From: Mesorhizobium sp.
Lineage (GTDB): Bacteria > Pseudomonadota > Alphaproteobacteria > Rhizobiales > Rhizobiaceae
NCBI GenBank assembly: GCA_004017535.1
Contig: SAJS01000033.1
Coordinates: 1 to 33,859 of the forward strand
Length of the DNA stretch: 33,859 nt
Direction: 5' to 3'
This document shows, in pieces, positions 1 to 10,030 of the stretch. Each line of letters opens with the position of its first letter. The stretch's first letter is position 1. The notes below the pieces were generated by a model, which saw nothing but the letters and a program-made list of their open reading frames with translations, searched no databases and was not told the origin of the DNA. The translations under genes were made by a program, and so were the position numbers.

Positions 1-6
1 GCGAAT

Positions 7-13
7 CCTCCTT
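7..13 (-). promoter_or_regulatory. Strong Shine-Dalgarno of a gene starting just left of the window
   Basis: Read on the minus strand the sequence is AAGGAGG followed by six bases to the window edge, the right distance for a start codon immediately outside. No coding sequence of that gene is inside the window, so its identity cannot be given. Confidence 0.45.
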
Positions 14-58
14 GCCGGATATCCGCATGGAATCACTGATCCGATTCTGTGCAAAGCC

Positions 59-195
59 CTCCTTGTGGGAGAAGGTGTCGCCGAAGGCGACGGATGAGGG
101 GTACTCCAGGGAAAGCCGACGTCTCACTCCGCTGGAACACCCCTCATCCGTCTCGGCGCTGCGCGCCGATCCACCTTCTCTCACAAGGGGAGAAG
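59..195. repeat. RIME-like palindromic intergenic repeat downstream of ubiA
   Basis: Two nested inverted repeats are visible. The inner arms 89-102 and 139-152 are perfectly complementary over 14 bp (GACGGATGAGGGGT). The outer arms 61-77 and 172-188 are complementary over 17 bp with one mismatch. Each side also holds a mini-hairpin: TCGCC-GAA-GGCGA on the left and CGGCGC-TGC-GCGCCG on the right. This branched layout is that of the rhizobial intergenic mosaic elements (RIME). The stem CCTTCTC/GAGAAGG near 173-195 lies just past the ubiA stop and could also end its transcript, though no clear T-run is seen. Family assignment is from memory of the layout, not from alignment. Confidence 0.65.
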
Positions 196-207
196 GGGCG
201 CCGCCCC

Positions 208-1191
208 CTACACCAGCGGCTTCAGCCATATCCAAACCGAGCCGCCGATCAGGCCGAGGAAGATCAGCCAGCCGACCTGGTTGTTCGACTTGAACAGCTT
301 CAGGCACTGGTCCGGATTGTTGATGTCGAGCCGGATGATCTGGCGCCCCATATGCGCGCCGGCGGCGATCAGTCCCGCCAGCGCCACGATCGGCACCTGC
401 GCCGAGGCGAAGGCGATGGCGAAGCAGATCAGCGCGCCGCCATAGAGCCCGCTAAGCCACATCTTGGTGTTGTCGCCGAACAGCCGCGCCGTCGAGCGCA
501 CGCCGACGATGGCGTCGTCTTCCTTGTCCTGATGCGCGTAGATCGTGTCGTAGCCGATCACCCACAGGATCGAGCCGATATAGAGCATGATCGCCGGGTC
601 ATCGATGTCGCCGAACTCGACCGCCCAGCCCATCAGCGCGCCCCAGGAGAAGGCTAAGCCCAGCACGAATTGCGGCCAGTTGGTGATGCGCTTCATGAAG
701 GGATAGACCGCGACGATCACGAGCGAAGCGATGCCGAGCGGAATGGCGAAGCTGTTGAACTGCAAGAGCACGGCCAGGCCCACCAGCGCCTGGATGATGA
801 CGAAGATCCAGGCCTGGCGGCGCGTCACCTTGCCGGCCGGCAGCGGCCGCGAGCGGGTGCGCTCGACCTGGTTGTCGATGTCCTCGTCGGCAAGGTCGTT
901 ATAGGTGCAGCCGGCGCCGCGCATGGCGACGGCGCCGATGAAGAACAGCAACAGGTACCATGGCGCCGGAAGCAGCGTCAGCAGCGGGTCGGTCGGACGC
1001 GGATAGGCGCCCGCGGCAAGCGCTGCCGACCACCAGCAGGGCCATAACAGGAGCTGCCAGCCGATCGGGCGGTCCCAGCGCGCAAGCTGCGCATAAGGCC
1101 AGAGCCAGCGCGGCAGCACCCGGTATACCCAATGGCCGCTCGGCGCATCGGCGACACGGCCCTGGATCGCTTTCGACTGGACGGTTTCCAT
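208..1191 (-). CDS. ubiA: 4-hydroxybenzoate polyprenyltransferase UbiA
   Basis: This is the integral membrane prenyltransferase that attaches the polyprenyl tail to 4-hydroxybenzoate in ubiquinone biosynthesis. The 327-residue product has both Asp-rich motifs of the UbiA superfamily: NDLADEDID at residues 98-106, and DTIYAHQDKEDD at about 215-226, which bind Mg-diphosphate. About eight or nine hydrophobic helices can be traced, and the length is a little above the E. coli protein (about 290) because of an N-terminal extension of roughly 30 residues. ATG at 1191 was chosen over the adjacent GTG at 1194; neither has a clear Shine-Dalgarno. It follows the LysR gene on the same strand after 51 bp, but nothing suggests a functional link. 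Confidence 0.93.
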   Translation of the reverse strand: METVQSKAIQGRVADAPSGHWVYRVLPRWLWPYAQLARWDRPIGWQLLLWPCWWSAALAAGAYPRPTDPLLTLLPAPWYLLLFFIGAVAMRGAGCTYNDLADEDIDNQVERTRSRPLPAGKVTRRQAWIFVIIQALVGLAVLLQFNSFAIPLGIASLVIVAVYPFMKRITNWPQFVLGLAFSWGALMGWAVEFGDIDDPAIMLYIGSILWVIGYDTIYAHQDKEDDAIVGVRSTARLFGDNTKMWLSGLYGGALICFAIAFASAQVPIVALAGLIAAGAHMGRQIIRLDINNPDQCLKLFKSNNQVGWLIFLGLIGGSVWIWLKPLV

Positions 1192-1242
1192 CACGTTGGA
1201 GTGGCAGCAGCAAGCGGCGCCGTCAAGCGGCAGCAGTGTCGC

Positions 1243-2154
1243 TCAACCGGTGAAAACATCGTGACTGGCGAACCATTCCTTGCCGACGTCGATGAACGCT
1301 AAGGCTGCCTTCGACAGGCGCTGGCGCGTGTCGTGGGTCAGGATGATGCGCTGCATCGGCAGCGCGTCGGAGAGCGGTTTACAGACCAGCGGCAGGCCAT
1401 CATAGCTGCGGTCGCCATAAGGCCTTGTATAGCTGACGGCGACGCCGAAGCCGTTGGCCACCATGGAGCGCTGCAATTCGAACGAGCTGGTCGTTGTCCT
1501 GGCGATCGGCGACAGGCCGCGGCTGAGGAAGAGGTCCAGCATGTGCTGCCAGCTGTGCGGCTGGTCGGTGGTGATCAGCGGATGCGCCGCGAGCTCCGCC
1601 AGGCTGACGGCGTGCTTGTCCGCCAGCAAATGGCCTGCCGGCAGAAGCGCGTGCGGCCGCAATTCATGCAGCAGGATGCGCTTGAAATGCCCTGGAAGGC
1701 CGAGATCATAGGTGAGGCCGAGATCGACGGCGCTGTCGGCCAGGCGCCGCCCCAGCGTCTCGAAAGTCTCGTCGCCGATGACGACCGTGACAGCCGGGCA
1801 GCGCTCCGCGAAGGCGCGCATCAGCGCCGGCGCGAAATAGGGCGCCAGGTCCTCGAAGCAGCCGAGCACCAGCTCGCCGCCGACATCGGCGTCGCGCGAA
1901 CCGAGCGCCGCCAGCTCGTCCGCCTCGCCTAGCACCTGCCTGGCCTTGGCGACGGCCCTGCGGCCGAAAGATGTCAGGGCGACGCCGCTGCCGCGCTGGC
2001 GCACAAAGATTTTCTGGCCGAGCGCGTCCTCGACATGGTCGATCGCCACCGAGATCGAAGGCTGCGACACGTTCAGCGCCTGGGCCGCCATGGTCACGCT
2101 GCCATAGCGGGCGACGGCGACGACATAGCGCAACTGCGTGAGTGTGAATTTCAT
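1243..2154 (-). CDS. LysR-family transcriptional regulator
   Basis: The 303-residue protein has the typical LysR layout. A winged HTH lies at about residues 1-60, with MAAQALNVSQPSISVAIDHVE as the core helix-turn-helix, followed by a periplasmic-binding-like effector domain from about residue 90. Length matches the family (about 300). It is transcribed divergently from the phytanoyl-CoA dioxygenase family gene at 2244, with 89 bp between the start codons, the usual arrangement for a LysR regulator and its target. The ATG at 2154 has only a poor Shine-Dalgarno. The effector is unknown; from the neighbour it could be a 2-oxoglutarate-dependent oxygenase substrate. Confidence 0.92.
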   Translation of the reverse strand: MKFTLTQLRYVVAVARYGSVTMAAQALNVSQPSISVAIDHVEDALGQKIFVRQRGSGVALTSFGRRAVAKARQVLGEADELAALGSRDADVGGELVLGCFEDLAPYFAPALMRAFAERCPAVTVVIGDETFETLGRRLADSAVDLGLTYDLGLPGHFKRILLHELRPHALLPAGHLLADKHAVSLAELAAHPLITTDQPHSWQHMLDLFLSRGLSPIARTTTSSFELQRSMVANGFGVAVSYTRPYGDRSYDGLPLVCKPLSDALPMQRIILTHDTRQRLSKAALAFIDVGKEWFASHDVFTG

Positions 2155-2243
2155 AGGTTAAAACTATAAGCGAGATGACAAGTTATTATTTTACGTAATG
2201 TGACGCCCTTGCGATAGTCGTCATCGACAAGCAGGAGAGCACG
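2155..2243. promoter_or_regulatory. Divergent LysR / dioxygenase promoter region
   Basis: This AT-rich 89-bp stretch between divergent starts must hold both promoters and most likely the LysR operator. Around 2160-2195 are ATAA and TTAT half-sites in inverted orientation, 13 bases apart, but no convincing T-N11-A dyad stands out. The ATG at 2244 has a Shine-Dalgarno, GGAGAG, four bases upstream. Confidence 0.45.
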
Positions 2244-3038
2244 ATGGCCAGCCCGAAGATCGACGCCGCGACGATTGCCGATTACCAGCGTGACGGCGCG
2301 GTCTGCATCCGCGGCGCCTTCAAGGACTGGGTCGATGTCATCGCCGACGGCATTGAACGCAATATCCAGAACCGCAGCGCCACGGCCTCCGACATCGCCG
2401 GCGGCAAGGGCAGCTTCTTCGACGACTACTGCAATTGGGAGCGCATCCCGGAATTCGTCAGGATCGTCAGGGAATCGCCAGCCGCCGAGCTTGCGGCGGC
2501 CGTCATGCAGTCGCGCAGCGCCCAGTTCTTCCACGACCACGTCCTGGTCAAGGAGCCCGGCACGCAGAAGCCGACGCCCTGGCACCAGGACATTCCCTAT
2601 TACTTCGTCGATGGCAGCCAGACGGTGAGCTTCTGGATCCCGATCGATCCGGTGAAGGAAGCGACGCTGCGGCTGATCGCCGGCTCGCATAAATGGGAAA
2701 AGATGGTGCTGCCGGTGCGCTGGCTGAACGACGCCAATTTCTATGCCGACGAGGGCGACTATTTGCCGGTGCCCGATCCCGACAATGATCCCTCGATGAA
2801 GGTGCTGGAATGGGAGATGGAACCGGGCGACGCCATCCTGTTCGATTTCCGCACAGCGCACGGCGCGCGCGGCAACTTGACCTCGGCGCGGCGCCGGGCG
2901 CTGTCGCTGCGCTGGGTCGGCCACGACGCGCACTACGTCGAACGGCCGGGCCGCACCTCGCCGCCCTATCCGGGCCACGACATGAAGCCGGGCCAGAAGC
3001 TGCGCGAGGACTGGTTCCCGGTCATCTACCAGAGCTAA
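2244..3038 (+). CDS. Phytanoyl-CoA dioxygenase (PhyH) family protein
   Basis: This 264-residue protein belongs to the Fe(II)/2-oxoglutarate-dependent PhyH family of hydroxylases. The iron-binding facial triad is visible: His114 and Asp116 in TPWHQD, and His206 in FRTAHGARGN. The Arg cluster at 216-218 is placed to bind 2-oxoglutarate. Length is normal for bacterial PhyH proteins. It is a single gene divergent from the LysR regulator and followed by a long palindromic repeat, so it is probably monocistronic. Bacterial members hydroxylate many small molecules, and the sequence alone does not identify this substrate. A role in fatty acid alpha-oxidation should not be assumed from the name. Confidence 0.88.
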   Translation: MASPKIDAATIADYQRDGAVCIRGAFKDWVDVIADGIERNIQNRSATASDIAGGKGSFFDDYCNWERIPEFVRIVRESPAAELAAAVMQSRSAQFFHDHVLVKEPGTQKPTPWHQDIPYYFVDGSQTVSFWIPIDPVKEATLRLIAGSHKWEKMVLPVRWLNDANFYADEGDYLPVPDPDNDPSMKVLEWEMEPGDAILFDFRTAHGARGNLTSARRRALSLRWVGHDAHYVERPGRTSPPYPGHDMKPGQKLREDWFPVIYQS

Positions 3039-3050
3039 ACGGCCCGGCTT

Positions 3051-3232
3051 CGTCATCCACGGGCGGAGCAAGGAGCGAAGCGACGCGCGCAGACCCGAGG
3101 ATCCATTCCGTGACCTTGACGCGCCGCAACGGAGCAGAATTCTGCGCCATTTGCATCCTTCGGCTGACGTAACGGCATGGATTCTAGGGTCTGCGCGCGT
3201 CGCTTCGCTCCTTGCTCCGCCCTAGAATGACG
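3051..3232. repeat. Large inverted (palindromic) dispersed repeat
   Basis: Left arm 3051-3106 and right arm 3177-3232 are reverse complements, with a perfect 36-bp core (3061-3096 against 3187-3222) flanked by imperfect pairs. The roughly 70-bp spacer shows no gene. The left 54 bases recur exactly at 33742-33795, so this is a dispersed family and not a unique site. It sits just after a stop codon and in RNA would form a very stable hairpin. The rest of the 3039-3411 gap (3233-3411) holds only the purD upstream region, where no strong promoter can be asserted. Confidence 0.9.
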
Positions 3233-3411
3233 AGGTTGAGGAGGCTTCAGCCAATCCCCCTGGAATTGCTATAGGCTAGCCGAACGCGGGACTTGTCTTA
3301 TCCCCGAACGCCATGTTCCCGTGCGCAATTGCCGCCAAAATGCCAAGACGCCTTGACCCGCCGCCCGCGGACCAATAGCGGGTTCGGGGAGACGATCAGC
3401 AAGAGGTGGCC

Positions 3412-4692
3412 ATGAACGTTCTTCTTCTCGGCTCGGGTGGCCGCGAACATGCGCTCGCCTGGAAGATCTCTGCCTCGCCGCTGCTGACGAAGCTCTACGC
3501 CGCGCCCGGCAATCCCGGCATCGGCCGCGTCGCCGAACTGGTGAAGCTCGACGTCGCCGACCATTCCACCGTCGCCGCCTTCTGCCAGGAAAAGAAGATC
3601 GACCTCGTCGTCGTCGGCCCGGAAGGCCCGCTGGTCGCCGGCATCGCCGACGACCTGAGCGCCTGGGGCATCCGCGTCTTCGGTCCGTCAAAGGCCGCGG
3701 CAAGGCTCGAGGGCTCGAAGGGCTTCACCAAGGACCTTTGCGCCAAGTTCAACATTCCGACCGCCGCCTATGGCCGCTTCGGCGATGTCGCCTCGGCCAA
3801 GGCCTATGTCGAGAAGGTCGGGGCGCCGATCGTCATCAAGGCCGATGGGCTTGCCGCCGGCAAGGGCGTCACGATCGCGATGACTACTGATGAGGCGAAC
3901 GCCGCGCTGGAGGCCTGTTTCGAAGGCGCATTCGGCGCGGCCGGCGCCGAGGTCGTGGTAGAGGAATATCTGACCGGGGAGGAGGCGAGCTTCTTCTGCC
4001 TGTGCGACGGCGCCACCGCGCTGCCCTTCGGCACCGCGCAGGATCACAAGCGCGTCGGCGACGGCGATACCGGGCCGAACACCGGCGGCATGGGCGCCTA
4101 TTCGCCGGCGCCGGTGATGACGCCCGAAATGACCGAGCGCACCATGCGCGAGATCATCGAGCCGACCATGCGCGGCATGGCCAATCTCGGCGCGCCCTTC
4201 GCCGGAATCCTCTTCGCCGGCCTGATGATCACCGAGAGCGGCCCGAAGCTGATCGAATACAACACCCGCTTCGGCGATCCTGAATGCCAGGTGCTGATGA
4301 TGCGGCTGAAGGACGATCTGCTCGTCCTGCTCAACGCCGCCGTCGACGGCCAGCTCGCGCATATGTCCATCCGCTGGAGCGACGAGACGGCGCTGACCGT
4401 GGTGATGGCCGCGAGGGGCTATCCCGGCACGCCGGAAAAGGGCTCGGTCATCCGTGGCCTCGACGAGGCCGAGCGTGATGGCGCCCAGATTTTCCACGCC
4501 GGCACCGCCATCAATGGCGGCGCGCTGGTCGCCAATGGGGGCCGCGTGCTCAACGTAACCGCGCTCGGCAAGACAGCCGGCGAGGCGCAGGCCAAGGCTT
4601 ACGCGGCAATCGAGCACATCGACTGGCCGCAGGGCTTCTATCGCCACGACATCGGCTGGCGCGCCGTCGAGCGCGAGAAGACCGGCGCGTAA
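3412..4692 (+). CDS. purD: Phosphoribosylamine-glycine ligase (GAR synthetase)
   Basis: PurD joins glycine to phosphoribosylamine using ATP, the second step of purine synthesis. The 426-residue product starts [18 protein letters not shown], the family N-terminus. It carries the ATP-grasp core ([13 protein letters not shown], then [12 protein letters not shown]) and the signatures [18 protein letters not shown] and [11 protein letters not shown] that bind ATP-Mg and substrate. The ATG at 3412 was chosen over the in-frame GTG at 3406 because AGAGG lies six bases before the ATG and overlaps the GTG. Length equals the usual 420-430 residues. Its stop is only 7 bp from the convergent melA stop, with no visible terminator between. 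Confidence 0.97.
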   Translation: MNVLLLGSGGREHALAWKISASPLLTKLYAAPGNPGIGRVAELVKLDVADHSTVAAFCQEKKIDLVVVGPEGPLVAGIADDLSAWGIRVFGPSKAAARLEGSKGFTKDLCAKFNIPTAAYGRFGDVASAKAYVEKVGAPIVIKADGLAAGKGVTIAMTTDEANAALEACFEGAFGAAGAEVVVEEYLTGEEASFFCLCDGATALPFGTAQDHKRVGDGDTGPNTGGMGAYSPAPVMTPEMTERTMREIIEPTMRGMANLGAPFAGILFAGLMITESGPKLIEYNTRFGDPECQVLMMRLKDDLLVLLNAAVDGQLAHMSIRWSDETALTVVMAARGYPGTPEKGSVIRGLDEAERDGAQIFHAGTAINGGALVANGGRVLNVTALGKTAGEAQAKAYAAIEHIDWPQGFYRHDIGWRAVEREKTGA

Positions 4693-4699
4693 CCCAGTT

Positions 4700-6070
4700 T
4701 CAGGCGGCCGCGCTCTTTCGTCCGCCACGCGCCCAGGCCGGCAGCCAGTCGCCATGCGCGGCAAGCAGGTCGTCGACCAATGACCAGATCTGGTCGAGAT
4801 CGAGCTCGGCGGCGGTGTGCGGGTCCATCATCGCCGCGTGGTAGATGTGCTCGCGGTTCTCGGTCATGAGCGCCCGCACCGTCAGTTCCTGCACATTGAT
4901 GTTGGTGCGGATCAGCGCGGTCAGCTGCGGCGGCAGGTCGCCGATATAGGTCGGCTGGATGCCGGAGGCGTCGACCAGGCACGGCACTTCCGCCGCGCAG
5001 TCGGAGGGCAGCGAGGTGATGCAGCCATTGTTGCGGACATTGCCGTAGATCACCGACGGCTCGCCGGTCCACACCGAGTTCATGATCGAGGAGGCATACT
5101 CCCTGGATTCCTCGACCTCGATGCGCTGGGCCGAGCGGTAGGCCTGCGCCTGGTCTTTCCAGCGCTCGATCTGCTCGATGCAGCGCTTGGGGTATTCGTC
5201 GAGCGGGATGCCGTATTTCTCGATCAGGTCGGGCCGGCCGTCCTTGATGAAATAGGGCGTGTATTCGGCGAAATGCTCCGAGCTTTCGGTGACGAAATAG
5301 CCGAGCCGAGTCAGCATCTCGTAGCGCACCTTGTTCGGGCAGCGCGGGTTCCAGCCGGGCTTCGGCGCGCGGCCTTCGCGATAGGCGCGCACGAGGTCGG
5401 GGTAGAGGTCGCGATAGGAGCCGTCCGCCTGGCGATGCTCGAACTTGAGATAGAACGCCATGTGATTGATGCCGGCCGAGCGGTAGCGGATCTCGTCGTA
5501 GGGGAGGTCGAGATCGTGCGCCAGCTCCATCGCCGTGCCCTGCACCGAATGGCAGAGCCCGACCTGCTTGATCATGGGATATTTCTCGGCGATCGCCCAG
5601 GTGTTGATCGCCATCGGGTTGACATATTGCAGCATGATCGCCTCCGGGCAGACGGCGAGCATGTCCTCGCAGATCTTCCACAGATGCGGCACGGTTCGTA
5701 AGCCCCGCATGATGCCGCCGACGCCGAGCGTGTCGGCGATGGTCTGGCGCAGGCCGTATTTCTTCGGCACCTCGAAATCGGTGACGGTGCAGGGCTCGTA
5801 GCCGCCGATCTGGAAGGCGACGACGACGAAGTCGGCCCCTTTCAATGCCTTGCGCTGGTCGGAATAGGTCTCGGCCTTCGCCTTGACGCCGAGCGTGGCG
5901 ATCAGCTTGTTGACGACGATCGCACTTTCTTCCAGCCGCTGCGGGTTGATGTCCATCAGCGCGATGGTCGCGCCCGACAGCGCCGACCGCTGCAGCACGT
6001 CGCCGACGATGTTCTTCATGAACACCGTCGAACCGGCGCCGATGAACGCGATCCTGGGGTTCTTTGCCAC
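4700..6070 (-). CDS. melA: Alpha-galactosidase MelA, glycoside hydrolase family 4
   Basis: MelA is a cytoplasmic NAD- and Mn-dependent alpha-galactosidase that splits melibiose-type sugars by an oxidation-elimination mechanism. The 456-residue product closely follows the E. coli MelA pattern as remembered: an N-terminal Rossmann motif IGAGST (10-15), ADFVVVAFQIGGYEPCTV, NPMAINTW (151-158), the metal-binding Cys173-His174 in GLCHSVQG, and His203 in GINHMAFYL. A GTG at 6088 is possible, but the GTG at 6070 is preferred because GGAGG sits eight bases upstream and the protein then starts MAKNPRIAFIGAG, like the family. It is the last gene of the operon, 22 bp after the ATPase gene, and indicates alpha-galactosides as the transported sugar. 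Confidence 0.93.
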   Translation of the reverse strand: MAKNPRIAFIGAGSTVFMKNIVGDVLQRSALSGATIALMDINPQRLEESAIVVNKLIATLGVKAKAETYSDQRKALKGADFVVVAFQIGGYEPCTVTDFEVPKKYGLRQTIADTLGVGGIMRGLRTVPHLWKICEDMLAVCPEAIMLQYVNPMAINTWAIAEKYPMIKQVGLCHSVQGTAMELAHDLDLPYDEIRYRSAGINHMAFYLKFEHRQADGSYRDLYPDLVRAYREGRAPKPGWNPRCPNKVRYEMLTRLGYFVTESSEHFAEYTPYFIKDGRPDLIEKYGIPLDEYPKRCIEQIERWKDQAQAYRSAQRIEVEESREYASSIMNSVWTGEPSVIYGNVRNNGCITSLPSDCAAEVPCLVDASGIQPTYIGDLPPQLTALIRTNINVQELTVRALMTENREHIYHAAMMDPHTAAELDLDQIWSLVDDLLAAHGDWLPAWARGGRKSAAA

Positions 6071-6092
6071 TTTTGAAGCCTCCGGCACTTGT

Positions 6093-7763
<1,671 letters not shown>

Positions 7764-7773
7764 CCCGGCCACC

Positions 7774-8910
7774 TCAATACGGATCGACGGCATCGCGCAG
7801 GCCGTCACCCAGCGCGTTGAAGGCAAACACGGTGACCAGCACGAAGCCGACCGGCGACAGGATCCACGGATAGGTGCCGATGACCGAATAGGTCGCCGTG
7901 TCCTGCAGCATCAGCCCCCAGGAGATCAGCGGCGGCTTCACGGCGAAGCCGAGGAAGCCGAGAAAGGCTTCGAGCAGCACCACCGTCGGGATGGCGATCG
8001 TCACCGCGACGATCACATGGCTCATCGCATTGGGAAAAATGTGCTGCATGATGATGCGCCGGTCGTTGGCGCCGACCGCCATGGCAGCGCGCACATAGTC
8101 GATCCGCGCCAGCGCCAGCGTCTTGCCGCGCACCTCGCGCGACATCTGCGCCCAGCCCAGCGCCGACATGACGATGATGACGAAACCGAGGAAGACATTG
8201 GTCGGCGCGGTGACCGGGATCAGCGTCGTCAACGCGAGATAGAGCGGCAGCTGCGGGAAGGCCAGCACGAGCTCGACGAAGCGCTGCATCCAGATGTCGA
8301 ACTTGCCGCCGAAATAGCCGGAAACCATGCCGACGGTGGTGCCGATCAGCGTGATGATGAAGACCACCGTCAGCGCGATCATCAGCGAGACGCGCGAGCC
8401 GTGGATGGCGCGCGACAGCACATCGCGGCCGAACTTGTCGGTGCCGAGGAAATGCACCGGCTGGCCGTCCATCGAGCCGAACAAGTGCCGGTCCGCCGGG
8501 ATCAGCCCGAACAGCCTGTATGGCGCGCCCTCGACGAAGAAGCCGAGCAGGCGCGGATGGTCATAGTCGGGGCCGACGATCGGCTGGAAGGTGACTGGAT
8601 CGAGATCGGCCGAGTCGGCCAGCGCATAGATCCTCGGCCGGAAGGTGAAATTGCCGTCCTTGTCATGAAAGCTCGGCACCTGCGGCGGCGCGAAGGCGAC
8701 GTCGGTTGCCTTCGGATCCGAGGGCGCGATGAAATCCGCGAACACCGCCATGACGAGCAGGAGCACGACCAGGAAGAGCCCGGCCATGCCGGTCCAGGAG
8801 CGCTTCAGCCGGCGCCAGACCAGCGCGATATAGCTCTCATTGCCATGCGCCGGCTCGGCGATGGCCACGCCTTCGGCTGGCGGCGGCGGGGAGGGATCGC
8901 GCGCCAGCAT
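7774..8910 (-). CDS. ABC transporter permease, DppC type (AgpC-like)
   Basis: This is an inner-membrane permease of the peptide/opine/nickel family. The 378-residue product has a cytoplasmic N-terminus, a first membrane helix at about residues 42-62, then a long periplasmic segment of about 100 residues ending in HFLGTDKFGRDVLSR, the DppC/OppC signature. Further helices follow, with the EAA loop REVRGKTLALARIDYVRAA for ATPase contact. It is longer than typical DppC (about 300) because of that periplasmic segment. The ATG directly abuts the TAA of the preceding permease (TAAATG), which indicates translational coupling. It should pair with the DppB-type partner; the sugar specificity is inferred from the operon. 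Confidence 0.92.
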   Translation of the reverse strand: MLARDPSPPPPAEGVAIAEPAHGNESYIALVWRRLKRSWTGMAGLFLVVLLLVMAVFADFIAPSDPKATDVAFAPPQVPSFHDKDGNFTFRPRIYALADSADLDPVTFQPIVGPDYDHPRLLGFFVEGAPYRLFGLIPADRHLFGSMDGQPVHFLGTDKFGRDVLSRAIHGSRVSLMIALTVVFIITLIGTTVGMVSGYFGGKFDIWMQRFVELVLAFPQLPLYLALTTLIPVTAPTNVFLGFVIIVMSALGWAQMSREVRGKTLALARIDYVRAAMAVGANDRRIIMQHIFPNAMSHVIVAVTIAIPTVVLLEAFLGFLGFAVKPPLISWGLMLQDTATYSVIGTYPWILSPVGFVLVTVFAFNALGDGLRDAVDPY

Positions 8911-9918
8911 TTAGCGCTCCCCGAACTGTCGGATGCGCGGATCGAGCAGCACCAGCAGCATGTCAGCGATGATGTTGCCGACGATCAGCGTCGCCGACAG
9001 CACCATCATGAAGGTGGCGGTCACATAGACGTCGCCTACCGCCATCGAGCCGACGATGGCCGGGCCTACGGTCGGCAGCGCGAAGATGATCGCCGTCTCG
9101 ATCTCGCCGGTGAGCATATAGGGCAGCACCACGCCCTGATACATCACTAGCGGATGCAGCGCGTTGGGCACGGCATGCCGCATGACGACGGCACCCCCGG
9201 TCAGGCCCTTGGCCTTCGCCGTCTCGACATATTGGGCGTTGAGCGTGTCGAGCAGATTGCCCCGCATGACGCGCATGTTGTAGGCGAGGCCGCCGAAGGT
9301 CGCGATCGCCACGACCGGCCAGACATGCTTGACCAGGTCGACGAACTTCGCCCATGACCACGGCGCCCCGCCATATTGCGGCGAGAAGAACGAGCCGATC
9401 TCCGACACGTTGAACTGGAAGACCAGCAGATAGACAATGATCAGCGCCATCAGGAAGCGCGGCACCGTCATGCCCAGGAACGAGATCGCCGAGAGCGTCG
9501 AGTCAATCCAGCTATACTGCCTTGTCGCCGCCCATATGCCGAAGGTGATGCCGAGCACCGAGGCGAGCAGGTGGCAGACCAGCGCAAGCAGCAACGTGCG
9601 CGGCAGGCGTTCGCCCACGACGTCGGCCACCGGCTTGTTGTAATAGAGGCTGTAGCCGAAATCGCCGCGCGTGATGATGCCGGCGATCCAGTTAAGATAC
9701 TGGACGGGCAGCGGCTTATCGAGGCCGTGCTCGACGCGATAGGCCTGTGCCTGCGCCTCTGCCTGCGCATAAGAGGCCCCGCCCTGGTTGATCAGCTGCG
9801 ATTTGATGTAGTCGGCATAGTCGCCGGGCGGCGCCTGGATGATGGCGAAGGTGACCAAGCTCAAAATCGCGAGGACGGGAACGGCCGAGGCGATGCGCAT
9901 GAGCAGGAATCGCAACAT
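8911..9918 (-). CDS. ABC transporter permease, DppB type (AgpB-like)
   Basis: This 335-residue permease starts MLRFLLMRIASAVPVLAIL, the characteristic DppB/OppB N-terminal helix. It continues with the periplasmic GLDKPLPVQYLNW segment and GDFGYSLYYNKPV, then five more helices and the EAA-type loop ETAKAKGLTGGAVVMRHAVPNAL. The ATG at 9918 was chosen because GGAAG lies about ten bases upstream; an upstream GTG at 9948 has no ribosome-binding site. It is separated from the binding-protein gene by about 112 bp holding a perfect palindrome, so its expression is probably lower than that of the binding protein. It forms the membrane channel with the DppC-type partner. Confidence 0.93.
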   Translation of the reverse strand: MLRFLLMRIASAVPVLAILSLVTFAIIQAPPGDYADYIKSQLINQGGASYAQAEAQAQAYRVEHGLDKPLPVQYLNWIAGIITRGDFGYSLYYNKPVADVVGERLPRTLLLALVCHLLASVLGITFGIWAATRQYSWIDSTLSAISFLGMTVPRFLMALIIVYLLVFQFNVSEIGSFFSPQYGGAPWSWAKFVDLVKHVWPVVAIATFGGLAYNMRVMRGNLLDTLNAQYVETAKAKGLTGGAVVMRHAVPNALHPLVMYQGVVLPYMLTGEIETAIIFALPTVGPAIVGSMAVGDVYVTATFMMVLSATLIVGNIIADMLLVLLDPRIRQFGER

Positions 9919-9977
9919 GGACAGTCTGCTTCCTTTCTGGCCGGTCACGTATTCGATGCGTTTGGAGGATTTGCTTT

Positions 9978-10005
9978 GTCCGGCCGCGCCGCGGCGCGGC
10001 CGGAC
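9978..10005. terminator. Perfect 28-bp GC palindrome between binding-protein and permease genes
   Basis: The half-site GTCCGGCCGCGCCG is followed immediately by its exact reverse complement. On the minus-strand mRNA this makes a very stable hairpin just past the binding-protein stop codon (10031). The following bases are AAAGCAAATCC, with no T-run, so a full intrinsic terminator is unlikely. An intercistronic mRNA-stabilising or partial-termination element, as in the malE-malF gap, fits better. Confidence 0.8.
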
Positions 10006-10030
10006 ATCTCTTCGTCAGGGGAGGTAAAGC

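Noticed and set aside
49-657. Plus-strand open frame opposite ubiA
   Set aside because: Composition is of the reverse frame of a membrane protein gene, with no motif.
3688-4764. Minus-strand open frame opposite purD
   Set aside because: It overlaps purD and the melA end and has only compositional bias of the opposite strand.
9978-10005. Intrinsic terminator
   Set aside because: No T-run on either strand and downstream genes of the same operon follow closely; an intercistronic hairpin is more likely.
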